DNA of 64,000 nt from JBDHUW01 sp039809345 (GTDB taxonomy: Bacteria > Patescibacteriota > Gracilibacteria > Absconditabacterales > Absconditicoccaceae), in the NCBI GenBank assembly GCA_039809345.1, contig JBDHUW010000001.1, forward strand, positions 1 to 64,000, in the 5' to 3' direction. This document shows, piece by piece, positions 31,901-45,245 of this stretch. Numbering within the stretch: the first letter of the stretch is position 1; each line of letters begins with the position of its first letter. The notes under the pieces are model-generated. The model worked only from the letters and a program-made list of their open reading frames with translations, had not been told where the DNA came from and made no database searches. Made by a program: the position numbers and the translations under genes.

Positions 31901-34900
31901 ACTTTGAGGCGACAGCGTACTAGACTACCAAATTAGCACACTTAGTATAGAAACACCAAGCCAGAAGGTAATTCGCTGATGACAGCTCCCAATCACGCTG
32001 TTGGCAAAAAACAGTAGATGAGAAGCTATATCTAGCCTGCTTTTCCCTATTCAAATCACTACAGACCAGTGAGAACTAATCGCGCCATGAAAGATTTCTA
32101 CACTTGTAGAAACAGCATTTCTAGAAGATGCCCTCTTTATAGATACGAAGGATATTCCACCTGGTATCAACAAGATCACACTCACTGCAGTAGGCAACAA
32201 CCTCACTTCCACCAAAGATATTATGATAGTAGATTGAACCCTGCAAACTCGCGTGAACAATCAACCTACAAACTCACTTTCTATTCCTCTTTCAAATACG
32301 TGATACTATAGGATACAAGCCTGAGCATCTGTTGTTGATGAAAAAGCTCTTAGCACTATCAATGTTCGCTTAGTAGATCAAAACAATGCGCCATTGAGTG
32401 CATTTGCTACTATCGCAAATACCAACTGACTCGTACAACCAGGTATCATAAGCAACAATCAATTTACACCACAAAACTACTGGGAGATCAAGGATGGAAT
32501 AGTCAATGTGACATTGTTACCATCTATGAAGGCGGGGAAAGATACGATTGTGATTAGCGTACCGGGTATACCAGACAAAAGCATAGATATTGAAGTACTT
32601 CCAAGTTCAGCATACAGAGTTTCTGTAACCGAAGACACTAAGAGCACTACTCCTGGAGTACGTTTTGCTGTACAAGATAGACGAGGGAATACCATCTCTA
32701 CACCAGTATGAGTACAATACACTATCATCTGAGATGCATCTAGCAACAACCAAAAACAATGAACAATCACTGTATCAGATAGCACGGTACTTCCTCTTAG
32801 TTATGGGACAAGGTGAGGACCAATTTATATTTACTGAGCAATCTGATGAGTAGCACTATCTGCACAAGAGCCATGATATCTACGCAAAGATATACCTACG
32901 CAGTTGTGGCCAAAAGAGTGATTGAATATTGTCTACCTTACACTTGATGGGACAGATCGATGAACACTTTCAAATAGCAATACAGCAAGCACTATCATTT
33001 CATCTTCTCCAAAAACTATAGCTGTGAGCACGGCATTGTTTGATGAAAACAAGAACTTTCCAGCTCTCTGAGTCATTACCCCAGATGGGAAACTACAGTG
33101 AGAAAATACTATCATGCTCAGTCCATCGGATGGATGAAGAATCAACATCACAAGAAACAAAACAGTAATATGATACATAGATTGACCTACTCCTATCACC
33201 ATCAACAACATAGTCATCCAAGATGGCTCGTATAGCATAGTACCATCATGGAGCGCATGATCTTCAAACCAAGTATGATTTGCTATCACACAAAAACGTG
33301 GAGAAAGCATGGAGAAAGCTGATCCAGATCTATCTCCAATTCGTTCATACGCTGGAGGAGCAACAGTTTGAGAGTCACAAAAAACCATATTCTCTCACTC
33401 TAGAATCAATTACTGAGATCCATTTTTGCAACACGCTGATGCAACCAAAGTCACTGATGTATCACAAGATACCACTATCACACTTTTCAGAGATGATAGC
33501 AAAACAATCAAAAAGACTATGGAAATTGATTTAGACAATGATGGCAAAAAAGATCTTGTGATCCTCTATGACGATGACACACTTAGATTTCTCAAGCAGT
33601 ACTGAGGGACTCCACCTTACAGACAACTCTGAAGCTTGATGGCTGTGACAGATTGAGTACAAGATATGCGAATTGGGGATGCAGACAAAAATTGACTTGA
33701 AGATATTTTCATCAGAACCAAAAAAAATACACTCAGAGTATACAAAAATAGCGCAGGAACATTTGATGTAAACTGAGCTCCAATATGTATTGATGTGCCT
33801 TCGTGAAACACAACTTTGAATGATGTGCGGCAGATATTTATCGAAGACATGAACCAAGACAGAGTATCTGACATTATCACATATGACAACTCAGGCAAGA
33901 TTCGTATCTTCTATGGAGGTGCACGTGGCAACGAGTGATACTACATATCCACCAATCAAGCATGATGTGATGAGAACCGGAAAGACAGAAATAGCTCAAT
34001 CACAGTAGCTACATATGGCTTACAATTGGCGCAAAACACACCAGTATATGATGACTCTCTCGTGCGTCGACAGTGACTCACCCTTCCAAATCCAGATGAT
34101 GAAAGCGATGAGATACCAGCGAGTATTGCAGGTGCTATACCTGATCCTAGCAATCCTACATCTATAAATATACAGCAACTCATCAATGCAGGGATACCAG
34201 ACATCATACGTTATAGTGGTACGCCATATGGGAATTTGCCAGCATATGAAAGCTCGTCTGATATAGATACTATAGCATACATACCGCTCAAACATCTAAC
34301 ATGAAATGACCTTGTGGATGCCTACAAGACATTTTCGTATACACCTGCATGAGCAGTCAATGTCACTATCACAATGCGCGCAAGGCAAAATACTATTGCG
34401 ACATATATTGAACAACTCCGCGGTCCTTGGTGAATTGAAAAAAATGACCAATGAGCAATCTCGTGATTCAATAGAATGAACCTACCATCATCGAGCATCA
34501 TAAATCGAACGGTCGACAATGGCTTTGAGTTCCTTGTAGACAATATAGCTCTAAGTGCATGACAATCAGTATCATTCTCTTATCCTGTGCAGTACAGACC
34601 AACACAAACCACTACAATATGAATAGACGACATCAATGATGACTGATGGCTAGATATCACCACCACTCCAATCGATAGCTGTATGACATGAACACTGAAC
34701 TATATCTCAAATCAATGAGCCACATATAGCTCTACTATGATCAACACGAATTCATCACCCACAAGCGACATCAATACTCTACAACAAGATCTCAACAAAC
34801 AACTCACCAACATCAATAGCGCGACGAAAAATGCTCAAAATTGAAATGGCAACATTTCTCAAATACCATGAATCAATCAAGCACTCGAGGATTGGGTAGT

Positions 34901-37900
34901 GATAGATCCGGATAACTTATGAGTAAATATAAATGGGAATTTAGATATCAATATACTCAGTGACCCCGAATTAGAAAAAACAATTGATGACGTCGTGAAA
35001 TGACTCTGTCAATGATTCAACGTAAAGTGAGGAGGAAAGTGACTCCCTGTCCCATTCAATATTGCATTCCTAGCGCCATGAGATTTCAATGTATTCGGCT
35101 GTAAAGTAGGTACCGATAAATGACTGCCTGCATTCTTTTTCCCAGGAACATTGCAAACTCCTGCTTGACCTATTCCTATCCCATATGGTCAAAAATGACC
35201 AGGTGATTGATTTTACCGAGCTTGATGATGAGTCTATCCATCACGAATTAGGATTTATGCTGCCCCTACTCTGACGCTTTGAGCATGAGTTGCAGTCTGC
35301 TTTTGACCATATGGAGCTTGAATCAGACTACCAAATCCTCTCAAACACATAGCGTGAAACTGTATTGTGGTTGCAAAGAGATTTGGGAAATGAGATGCTA
35401 GACCAGTACAAACGCCTTGACACCCAAACAATATAAACAATTCCACTACTACAGCCAGTTCACAAGGCGCATGTACCACGTTAGTACAAAACACATCAAG
35501 GCCTACATCGCCATTTACACTCAGCGCCTTCAATGGATCTAGAGACCTTCCTGTATCTCCAGCACCAATTAGTAATACATTACCAATGAGTATACCTGAG
35601 GGTACGTACTTATGAATTTTAAATTTCCAAACATTGCCTTATGCAGCACAAGTTAGTCAGCAAAACGCTGGTAACGTGAACCTAAAATGAGGGAAAGCTG
35701 TGAAGCTCCAAATCGAGTGATGAAACGTAAGATGATTGATGCAATGTGTCGTGAGCAAGCGATTGGATAATCAAATTAGATACACAGTAAATAATCTAAC
35801 AAATATGTCGATCAACGTGTATCTTCCTGACATATCACAACTTACACAATGATTTGAAAACGTGAGAATAGATGAGATCAATAAGGTAAGCGAAAGTTTC
35901 AAGCAAAACCCATCATTAGGGATGACACCAGCATGAAGTGCTTTGAAAAATGTGGTTACTAGAGCTGAGTGAGATGTATTACCCAACTCACAAAGAGATG
36001 TCTCAGAGGTTTGATCTGTGATCAACAACCCTTTCAACTCACTATCTACATGGTTTGAACAGGTTCCGCTTATCAATGTAAATACCAGAAATGTGACTGT
36101 ACAAATACCATTTATCTACAACGATGATCTTACTAGATACACCGCTCAACTAGAAGATTATTGAAAGCAGCTGAATGACAGAGTTGCTGAATGGGAAAGA
36201 GCAGCCAAAGACCTAGCATGAACATGTCAAAGTGAAACCACTCCAGCTCGCAAATCAGCATGTGAAACAAAGGTAGCAAACTTAGTAGACATATCTACCA
36301 AGATGTGACAGATGCAATCAGCTGTGAGAATGAATCTCCAAACACTGCAAGCATACAAGCGTTTCCCACTTGAACTACAACAATGGCTCACTGTATCACA
36401 AAGATACACGACTGAAGTGACCGATACGGTACAAGGAATCTCTACAGACCTTACTGCCTGGTTGAATACCAATGCTACGAGATTTGAAAAATATGTAGAT
36501 GCAATCATACTTATGATCTCTGCAGTGAAATCATGGCAAGCACTTATTGATTTCTCAGTAAATCGAAAATCAAAATGCTGACAATGTACAGTAGACAATT
36601 ATGATTACTACTCATGTACTCTATGACTACTTTGTCCAAAATTACCTATCCTTGCTATTCCTCCATTTAGATTACCAAATATCTATATAGATTTGTCGCA
36701 CATCCGTATGTGACTAGATGTAGTACTTCCAAATGTACATTTTGTACCGAAGTCAGTTCCACTCCCTGCTCTCCCTGAACTTCCTGCTCCACCAACAGTC
36801 AATATTGACCTCAATCTCAACTGATGAGAAATATATTCTTGATGACCAAACATTCCAACTATTCCACAACTCCCTGCTCCACCAAGACTTCCAGAGTTGC
36901 CTTCATTCATACCAAGCATAGATCTCAATCTACCTACACTTCCACCTGCACCTAGGGTTCCTCGTCTTTCTCCTGCCATCACCTCTACACTCAAGGTTAC
37001 AAGTACTATCTGAAAGATATTATGCATTGTGAAATGAGGTATCGGACTCGTATGAGAAAAATGAGTGAAAACAAGAATCGAACAAATGACGCAAAGAACT
37101 TGGAGTGTAGAACCATTTGATTCTCTCAGTATCACGAGAATACAACCACCTCTCAGATGATTTGATCTCAAGGTTGATTGATACTTGAACTTCCAACTAA
37201 ACTTTGACGTGCTCTACAATATGCTTGATAATCTTACAAGCAAAATCAATAAACAGACAAACAAGATCTATACGTATGCAAACGCTGGAGTAAATCAGGT
37301 ATCACAGTGAGCAAATGATCTCTCACAAGATCTACAAGACAAGGCTAACCAGTGAAACATTAACATCCAATGATACCATGAGCCAGAAATGATTGAGCCA
37401 AATCAGTTGAGAAATGAACTCCAAACAGAAATCGCTGCGCTCAAAAATAGTGAGTATGGAGATTTATATACTAATGAGGTATCAGAGATTGAGACACTTC
37501 TCACCAAGGATACCAAGGTTTCTCCAAATATCGCATCAGTACAACAAGCTACTACAGCTCTGGAGGGTATGCTAAGAGAAACAGCAAACACATTTGAAAA
37601 ACACAAGAAAGCAGTTTCTTCATATGATACATTCCTAGATCAGATAAACGATGCTATGCTCATCTCAGAAAACAGCAATATCCAATGAGATATCAAAGCC
37701 ACACTCTTCAATGCAGACAGTAAGATTGTGGAAACGATCAAGACAGCTGAGCATCCTACAATCAGCTACCTAAATCTACAAGAGAATCTCGTAGATTGAT
37801 TTTCAAATGCTCTCGCAAAAAACTCACCTGAAAGATTACAAATGAGCGCATTCGACCATACCAAACTTACTAAATACTTCTCAGAAACAAAAGAAACAAT

Positions 37901-39671
37901 CAATACGATCAAATGATACCTCCAAACTCCTGCAGAAAATATTGAAAAAGATTCTCTATGATACCAAGCACTAAGCGTAGTACAAAGTACAATAGCACCA
38001 AGTGTATCTGCTAGCAACAGCTCATCGCAAACCGTTGCAATGTCTCCATCAAACACAGACAATATTCGATGGGACAACAATGCAATTTATACAAACCAAA
38101 CTACCTACATCAAAAAAGAAAATGACAACACGCGTTATACAAGGTATTATGACTTTGAACCAATTGAAAAGTATAGTGATTTTGCGGATAGCGTAGATGA
38201 GTTTGGATATATCTCTCGCTACAATAGCGCTTTCCATATTTGGAATTGGCACTCACCTATTACCTCACTGGAAGTATGATGACAGTCAAACACGACTACC
38301 AATCTCCGCCGACAAAACCAAGGACATAGAGCTTATCTTATCATGCTCTCTGACACTCTCTTTGCAAATCACGAATGGGATTTCACTCGTGATGCACAAA
38401 GAAAGTATGTGATTGCCTATACTCCTGGAATAGATATCGAGAATGCCTTTGTGTCTCTGCCAAATATGAGTAAAAAAAGAGTAAAAGATTTGCTCAACAC
38501 TACCATCATCAATACGATAGAAATAGATCCTGATGCAGAAGGCATAGATATCATGCTGAGTCTGGGATGAAACAAACGATCTTATGCGTCTATCAATTCA
38601 CTAATTGTATCAACTCGTGGAAATGTATCAGAAATGGAAATATGAGCAGCGCGATCTGTACAGGAAACACTTGGAGTACAACTTCGATGAGACAACTCCG
38701 CTCCCGTAGCGACCGCTTATATTGTAGAAAAGGGGACAGAAAAAATTGTAGCACAATGAACCAACCTGCAGGTTCCTAGAAAATGAACATACTCTCTCTT
38801 GGTACAATGGAGCGATGATGGAACAGTGATAGAAAACACATTAAAATGAAAATCAGGGTCAGAAAAAACTGCAAAAGGAGATGCTTGAGTGCTGGAATCT
38901 ATCGATACATCAGAGAACATGTATATCCTAGCATCCGCTACAGACCAGTCAAACAATATAGGATCACAAGCGATTACTATCACCTTCACAGATCCACAAA
39001 TAGAAATCAACAATGTTGCACAGCAGTGAGAACAGCGTGAGATCGGAACAACTCTGTCACAAACATATGGTGACTGATTTGTACGTTTCTTCAACCAAAG
39101 AACCTGAGATCCTTATGTACTTACCTGATCAGTAGACAATAAATCAATCACAGACTTCAATACCTCAAGCGACTCTGCTTCACTTACATGAAGAGTGTTT
39201 TATGATGCGAGTACCATCAGTCTATACGATGGCAATCAAAATCGCATCGCGCGTATTGACAAGAAAACCGGGAACATCGGTATAGAACCCAATCAAAAAG
39301 ACAAAGTAGATATCCTCCTCGACTTCACTCAAAATACTCCATCAATCCTAATCATAGAAAAAGCAACCAGCAAGACACTCTTCTCTCTCTACCTTAGATC
39401 ATCAGAATTGCTAGACATCAAGAACTATAATGGATTCTGATTGATACAGCTAGACAGTACGGCATGAACATTTGCTTGATGATCATGTATTGCAAATGAC
39501 AAACAGCAATGTATGGTTTATATCACCACAGAAGGAAACATCTATACACCAGACACATTCAAGTCTCGTATATCGTGAAGCTATTCATTTGACTCTAGGC
39601 TCCAATACAATATTACCATAGACAACACACCTGCAGCGGTCATCACATTTAATCCTATGCCTCTTGAATAA
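28953..39671 (+). CDS. Giant exported surface protein, 3,572 aa
   Basis: One uninterrupted frame of 3,572 codons when TGA is glycine, using well over a hundred TGA codons. An N-terminal signal or anchor (about residues 6-32) is followed by mixed alpha/beta regions. Residues about 1520-1660 resemble FG-GAP/VCBS repeats (DLDNDGKKDLVIL, IGDADKNGLEDIFIR, EDMNQDRVSDIITY), which form calcium-binding beta-propellers. A glycine-rich segment lies at about 2065-2150, helical or coiled-coil stretches at 2390-2545 and 2810-2935, and a proline-rich repeat of LPALPELPAPP type at about 2590-2680. Beta-rich domains run to the end. No C-terminal anchor is evident. The four genes that follow are also exported and tightly spaced. 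Family and ligand unknown; attachment is inference. Confidence 0.8.
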
Positions 39672-39672
39672 T

Positions 39673-40530
39673 ATGAAAAAGATTCTTGCCTTTATCATCT
39701 TGATTGGAGTGATATGTACGTCTAGTATATGATTTGCTGCAGATCAATTTGATGATTGCAAGATTGTGCTGAATGGCCCGGAAGCGGCATTTGAAAACAT
39801 AAAAAATGGTATAAACTTCACTTCTCTGCTAGATGAAAATGCAGTACAACAAGCGCTGACGAATCTTCACAACTACTGTAACTGAAAAGTATGAGGAGCA
39901 GAAAGTTATTACCTCTTTGACCATCTTCTTGATCTATGATTTAGAAAGTTAGATGCATATCCAGATGCTACCCTGAGGTACAACTTAGAGCCAGATATGA
40001 AATGAAAACTACGACAAGATATGGTAACAAAGTTCGCAGATCCAACACAAAAAGCGACTCCTGAACAAATACAGCAAGGCTTTGTTTCCTACCGACCTGG
40101 ATATGAAGCACAAGGAGCCAGCTATGCCACCTCTCCATCATGTAATATCACAAATCTAGAATCTCTCTCGCTTCGTGGAAGATATAGAGCCACATGCGAA
40201 ATTGCAAAATGTATAGCACAAATACCCGGCATCGTAACGCAAAACATATGATGAAATGGAAGCGCTTCGCAACTGAATGCAATAGACCCATGTACAAGTA
40301 GCAATTGAATAGTCGTTGGGCGTTATATGCAAGAGGTTGCCTATATCAAACAGCTATCAGCCAGAGCCTGAATCAGAACGATTACAAACCTTGTCGAGCA
40401 GTACACACAAAACTACTTCATTTGAACCAGGCGGCAAAACCTCTTTCAACAGTTTAGTAGCTTTGATCAAAACCTACAATTTGTAAATCGCAAAGTACAA
40501 GAATGAACTCCAGTCTGCGCAGCAAAATAA
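39673..40530 (+). CDS. Exported cysteine-containing protein, 285 aa
   Basis: The signal peptide runs about 1-22 (KKILAFIILIGVICTSSIGFAA). The mature part is mainly helical, with eight or so cysteines (DDCKIVL, NYCNGKVGG, SPSCNIT, TCEIAKCIAQ, DPCTSSN, PVCAAK), several plausibly paired in disulfides, in line with the VKOR encoded earlier. I do not recognise the family. It begins two bases after the stop of the giant gene, so it belongs to the same transcript and may act with that protein at the cell surface. Confidence 0.7.
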
Positions 40531-40552
40531 TATCATCTATTATCTTCACATC

Positions 40553-41989
40553 ATGAAAAAACTCTTTACTCTTATTATCAGCACAATATGCATGCTATTG
40601 ATACTCAATAGTAATTTTGCATATGCTACATGAGAGAAAGCAGAATGTGGAGCATGTACGACTACGCTTACTCATGTAGACAATTATATTAGTATGACTG
40701 AAGAGCTTATAAGTACATTGCAAACCTTTGCAATCAAGCAATCATCGGTGCTAAAAAAATCTTGACAAACTCTTGTCACAAATGGAGCAAATCAGATCAA
40801 TACAAACAATGATGGGCGATTTGTAGAGACCGATGTAAATAGACAGGTTCAATCGATTGTAGACACACTAAATACCAAGGCTCAGTCAGCTGCAACCAGC
40901 GTATACACAGTATGATTGATTGGATTTGAAACTGCAGCATTAGATTCATGGAAAAACATCATGGTGATGACAAGTAGTCCATCACTCATGAGAGATTGGC
41001 AAAAGTTAGATAGAGCGTGACAGCTTGTGGCAAATACTATGCTAGATCTATGAAATGCAGGCGTGTTCATCAGATTATGATTCAAAGAGTGACGAGATCA
41101 GAGAATAGAGGAAATACTCGTGCGCTATAGTTCAATGGAATCGGCACCTATTACGTACAAAGCCTGATCAGTGAAAAACTATCAACCAATCAGTATATTA
41201 CAATGACTATGGCGTATGAATCAATCACTCAAAACTACCTTGGCAATATGAGATAGATTAGTTGATGATACAAACAATTCATTCCTCAATAAAAATGTAA
41301 CATTTTCACAATCAATGAAAGAAAACATCTCTATATATTATAACTGCATCAGAGGCGTACCGTGATCATTTACCTGCTCACGCACATGACAAAGAGCAAA
41401 AGACAACCTCAATGCAACCCGGAAAAATTCTAAAAGCGAAGTCAAGAATGCCACAGAAACTATCAAGAACGCACTCAAAAGATTGTCTGGATTTCGGTCT
41501 AGCAACGCGGCATTGAGAAACTCTTTCAAAGAAAGATCGAATGAGTTGTTGAGATCAGAATACGGATGGCAGTGAGTCAGAAACAATGAATGAAAACCTA
41601 TCATACAATCATCACGAGATGCTCGAAAGAATCTAAAAGCAGATATCAATGCATTATGACCACTTGCATGATTCAATCTGAAACAGGAGAAGAAACAGTG
41701 ATTACCTCAAGCAATATGAGACCTAGCCACAGCAAGAGAAAACTGGAAAAGCTCAAACAACCTATACTCTGCATTTGCAACAACTAGGCAACTAGCAAAA
41801 CAAAATCGAAATGAAAGCACATATACAGATGTCTCACCTATTACCAAAGCACTTCCACAAATCACCGAAAAGATTATCATGTCAAAAGCTGTGGTAGAAT
41901 GACAAGACAAAAATAGCCTCGTGAATAATCTATGAAAAGCCTGTGATCTACAATGTACCAATGTTTGAGGGAAATGCCGATATGAGTAA
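40553..41989 (+). CDS. Exported helical protein, 478 aa
   Basis: A signal peptide (about 1-26, KKLFTLIISTICMLLILNSNFAYA) precedes a mature N-terminus with a CGACTTTL cysteine pair. Long amphipathic helices follow throughout (for example residues 45-80, 85-115 and 285-330). Further cysteines lie at YNCIRG, FTCSRT and ACDLQCTNV..KC near the end. The helical character and lack of enzyme motifs suggest a structural part. Third gene of the giant-protein transcription unit. Family unknown. Confidence 0.68.
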
Positions 41990-42017
41990 TCAAACGTATT
42001 AATCTATACACATCACC

Positions 42018-43235
42018 ATGCTATCTATTACAAAGTGGACTAAAAGAAAAAAGATAATGATGGCGCTTGCACTACCAAGTATGATTTTTGCATTCTTTCT
42101 TTCTCCTGGTCTTGGATCCACAGAACCAATAGTAAACAGCGAACAATATTTCAATGCGATAGTTGTATGACTATCTAACGCAAATCAAGCTGCAAACAAA
42201 AAAGAAATTATAGAGTGATACTGCTCAGCGATGCAGTGAGGAGCGATACAAAATTGATATCTAGACGGTGGAATCTATTACTCTCCTAAAAACTCTCTCT
42301 TCGTAGAAGCACTCTGTGAAAAAGTTTTGTGAGAAAGTCTATTCGATGAACAAAATCAAGATATGCTCCAGGGAAACACATGGGATGGTATCTTATGAAA
42401 TTCAATCAAAAACAATGAACTCAGAAAGTGCGACCCCAAAACCAACATGGAAAACTGTGATTTATCAGTACTTCTCCCTGCTCTTTTCAGCGCAGCGATG
42501 AATGACCATAGCACACTCAGTATAGCAGGACGAGCGATGAAAGGAGACACAGACAAGAGCATAAGCGAATTCTCTAAAACATACTTTGGGGAGCTAGGTG
42601 CAATTTGTAAAGAGTGATCATCGGAATTCATTGGTAACAAAAGTGCCGCATCGGCAAACAACGCTCTCTGTTCGCACCCTCAAACATACCAATCACTCAA
42701 AAATACAATAGAATCACTGGCACAACAAAAAAACAATTTGCGTATCGTGAACTGAAACTGATTTGGCGATAGTGTGACACCTGAAACCTGCAAAACAGGA
42801 GATGGAAAAAGTGTTTATGACAATCTTTTTATGTGTGCCTATACCAATAGCACTAGCCAAGACGCATGAAAGTTCCAATACAATCTATGGTACAATGAAC
42901 TACTCTATTACAAAATACTGATCTCCCGGCTCACCAATGACAAACTACAAAACAACAACATCAAGCCTCTTACTCTAGCTTCAGATGGCGAGAATATGGT
43001 AAGTATCAATCTTGCAGATGAGATACAAAACCTCAAGAGAGAGGAGATCATCAGCGACAATGCCGTCCAAATCATGCAAACCACTATCAATAATATCCGT
43101 GCGACATTCCCCTTACATATATGATTACAAGCCTATTACGAAGATGTAGTATGATTTAGAAAGTCTCTTGCCAAGATATACACACCAATACATCAACTAA
43201 ATTATAAACTGAGAAACATTCAAGAAAAAAAGTAA
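42018..43235 (+). CDS. Exported protein, 405 aa
   Basis: An N-terminal basic stretch and hydrophobic segment (about residues 13-32) indicate export or membrane anchoring. The mature protein is largely helical with scattered cysteines (GYCSAM, LCEKVL, RKCDPKTNMENCDL, AICKEG, LCSHP, ETCKTG, MCAYTN). No known domain. Fourth gene in the run of exported proteins; gaps on both sides are 20-30 bases. It shares the helical, cysteine-spaced style of its two neighbours but I see no clear sequence repeat among them. Confidence 0.68.
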
Positions 43236-43254
43236 TTATACTTCCATCAAACCT

Positions 43255-45225
43255 ATGTTCAAAAAAAACACCATCACAGTTATATTGATACTCTTTATCA
43301 TACAAACCAATATGAGTGTTTTTGCATGATTTGATACAATTATTCAAAAGGCATGAGAATCACTTAGACCAAAGGAAAGTTTCACTAAGCTTCAAAAATG
43401 ATTTAGTTTCTGAGATATTTATACCAACTCTCACAACATTGCAAAAAAAGAGTTTGTCTCTGCCACGGTACAAGCAATAATCAATATGACGCAGGACCTA
43501 AACAACACATACTCATGTCAACTTGATACCAATGACACTAGTAGTATCCTCCTAGCAATCGGCTGAATCAGCAATGACATTCAAGCTATGGCTACTGCAG
43601 TAAACACCTCATTAGACAACAACAACGCCTCAAGCTTCATATGAGCATGTACCAAACTCATATCATGTGGCAGTAAATGACAAGTATGAAATCAGAAAAT
43701 AATAAATAAACAGGAAGCAGCACTCACAGATGAATGATTCACAAGATGCAGGCAATATGCCAAAGCTGCATATGAACGCAATATCGTCACAGCACAGGCC
43801 ACTGTAAACATAGCGAGCAAAAGTATTTGAAGCGACATATACTACAATGGGACTCTAGATGATAGTCCATATGACATCTTAGTAGATATTCAACGCATAT
43901 GAGATGTCCTCTTTTCTCAAAATGAACAAACACCAAACGTCTTATTTTTCAACTTCCCAAACAATAGTATTGCATGACTGCAAGCTGTATGATTTGATGC
44001 AGCATGATGACAAAACTCATTCAATGGAGCCATTCCACTCAACGCCTGAGCAGTAGCTGGCACAGTTTCTACTACAAGCCCATCATCTTCACAGTCAAGT
44101 TCACCTGGGAACACACAAAACACAGCTACTCCACAGCGCAACAATATACAACCACAACAAAGCACAACCCTCGCATATCCTGTTACTTCACCAGTCTATG
44201 TAAACACCTCAAATACTACTGTAAATGCCTGAATTATTGACAACTATGCCTGCCTGCCAACCGAATCTAATCAGTTTTCATGAAACATCTTTCTGCCAGA
44301 AGACATCAACACGCCTGAGAGTGGAAATAATAGAGCATGAAGTGATACGAGACCGTTATCTACAGAATACACCTGACCTACATTCAACATAAATTCCCCT
44401 GTTGTAGATACGCCTATTTGAGCAAGCACAGACATACTAAATGGGATAAATCTAGAAGATCCTGCACAGTTTGAACTACAAGCCGCTGCGATACAAGTAT
44501 GTACTACAAAATGTAATTGACTACCTGCCATCGACAAGGCAATGTGTATTGCAAAATGTACATGTGGTGCTACCTATACGAAAGACGGCATGTTTTGACT
44601 CAGTATTTGTACGATCCCTTCTAAACAAACCGATATCGTAAGTTCCAAATCAGTACAATCCATCGAAGAAATTCTTGCAGAGATCAACAACGTATTACTC
44701 AATCTAAAAAACTCTTGAGAACTAATCAAGCATACGAAAAGGACAGAAATGCTAGATACCTCGCTGTCAAAGATTAAACTAAATAAAATATTCGCATTTG
44801 ACATCAACATAGCATTCAAGCCAATCCTAGACAGCAGACCTCGTAAAAAGACAGATGCAGAAGTAGAAAGTGAAACCGACAGGATCCTCAAGGGGACTTA
44901 TTGAAGCATTGACATATGAGAAGAAAAGAATAAATATGTTGCACTGGGAAAATGAACATCAAAATGGGGAAATGAGTCAATCACCTCTCTGGATGATATA
45001 CAAGCTATCACCAGTACTGAGGCAAATAGAATCGCATGAGGATTCCAAACACTAAATGATTCTATCACAAACTCTCTCCTCAAAACACAAAACGCAGAAG
45101 TTGCAGATATCGTAAAACAGTTTATAGAACAGAATATTCGCTTCTGGCACTATGTGCATGAAACACTCATAAATACCCAAAGAACTGCTGATGAAATTAG
45201 ACAAAAAATAGAGAAGTGATCATAA
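43255..45225 (+). CDS. Exported protein with serine/threonine/glutamine-rich linker, 656 aa
   Basis: A signal peptide (about 1-24) is followed by a helical N-terminal domain with cysteines (TYSCQL, ACTKLISCGS, TRCRQ). A low-complexity linker rich in S, T, P, Q and N follows at about residues 275-315. A second domain has NYACLPTE, VCTTKCNG, AMCIAKCTCGATY and SICTIP, and a long helical C-terminus runs to the end. The CTTKC...C..KCTC cluster looks like a small disulfide-rich or metal-binding module. Family unknown. Last of the four exported companions of the giant protein; murC follows after 20 bases. Confidence 0.7.
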
Positions 45226-45245
45226 TTTAATCATAATAAAGCCTC

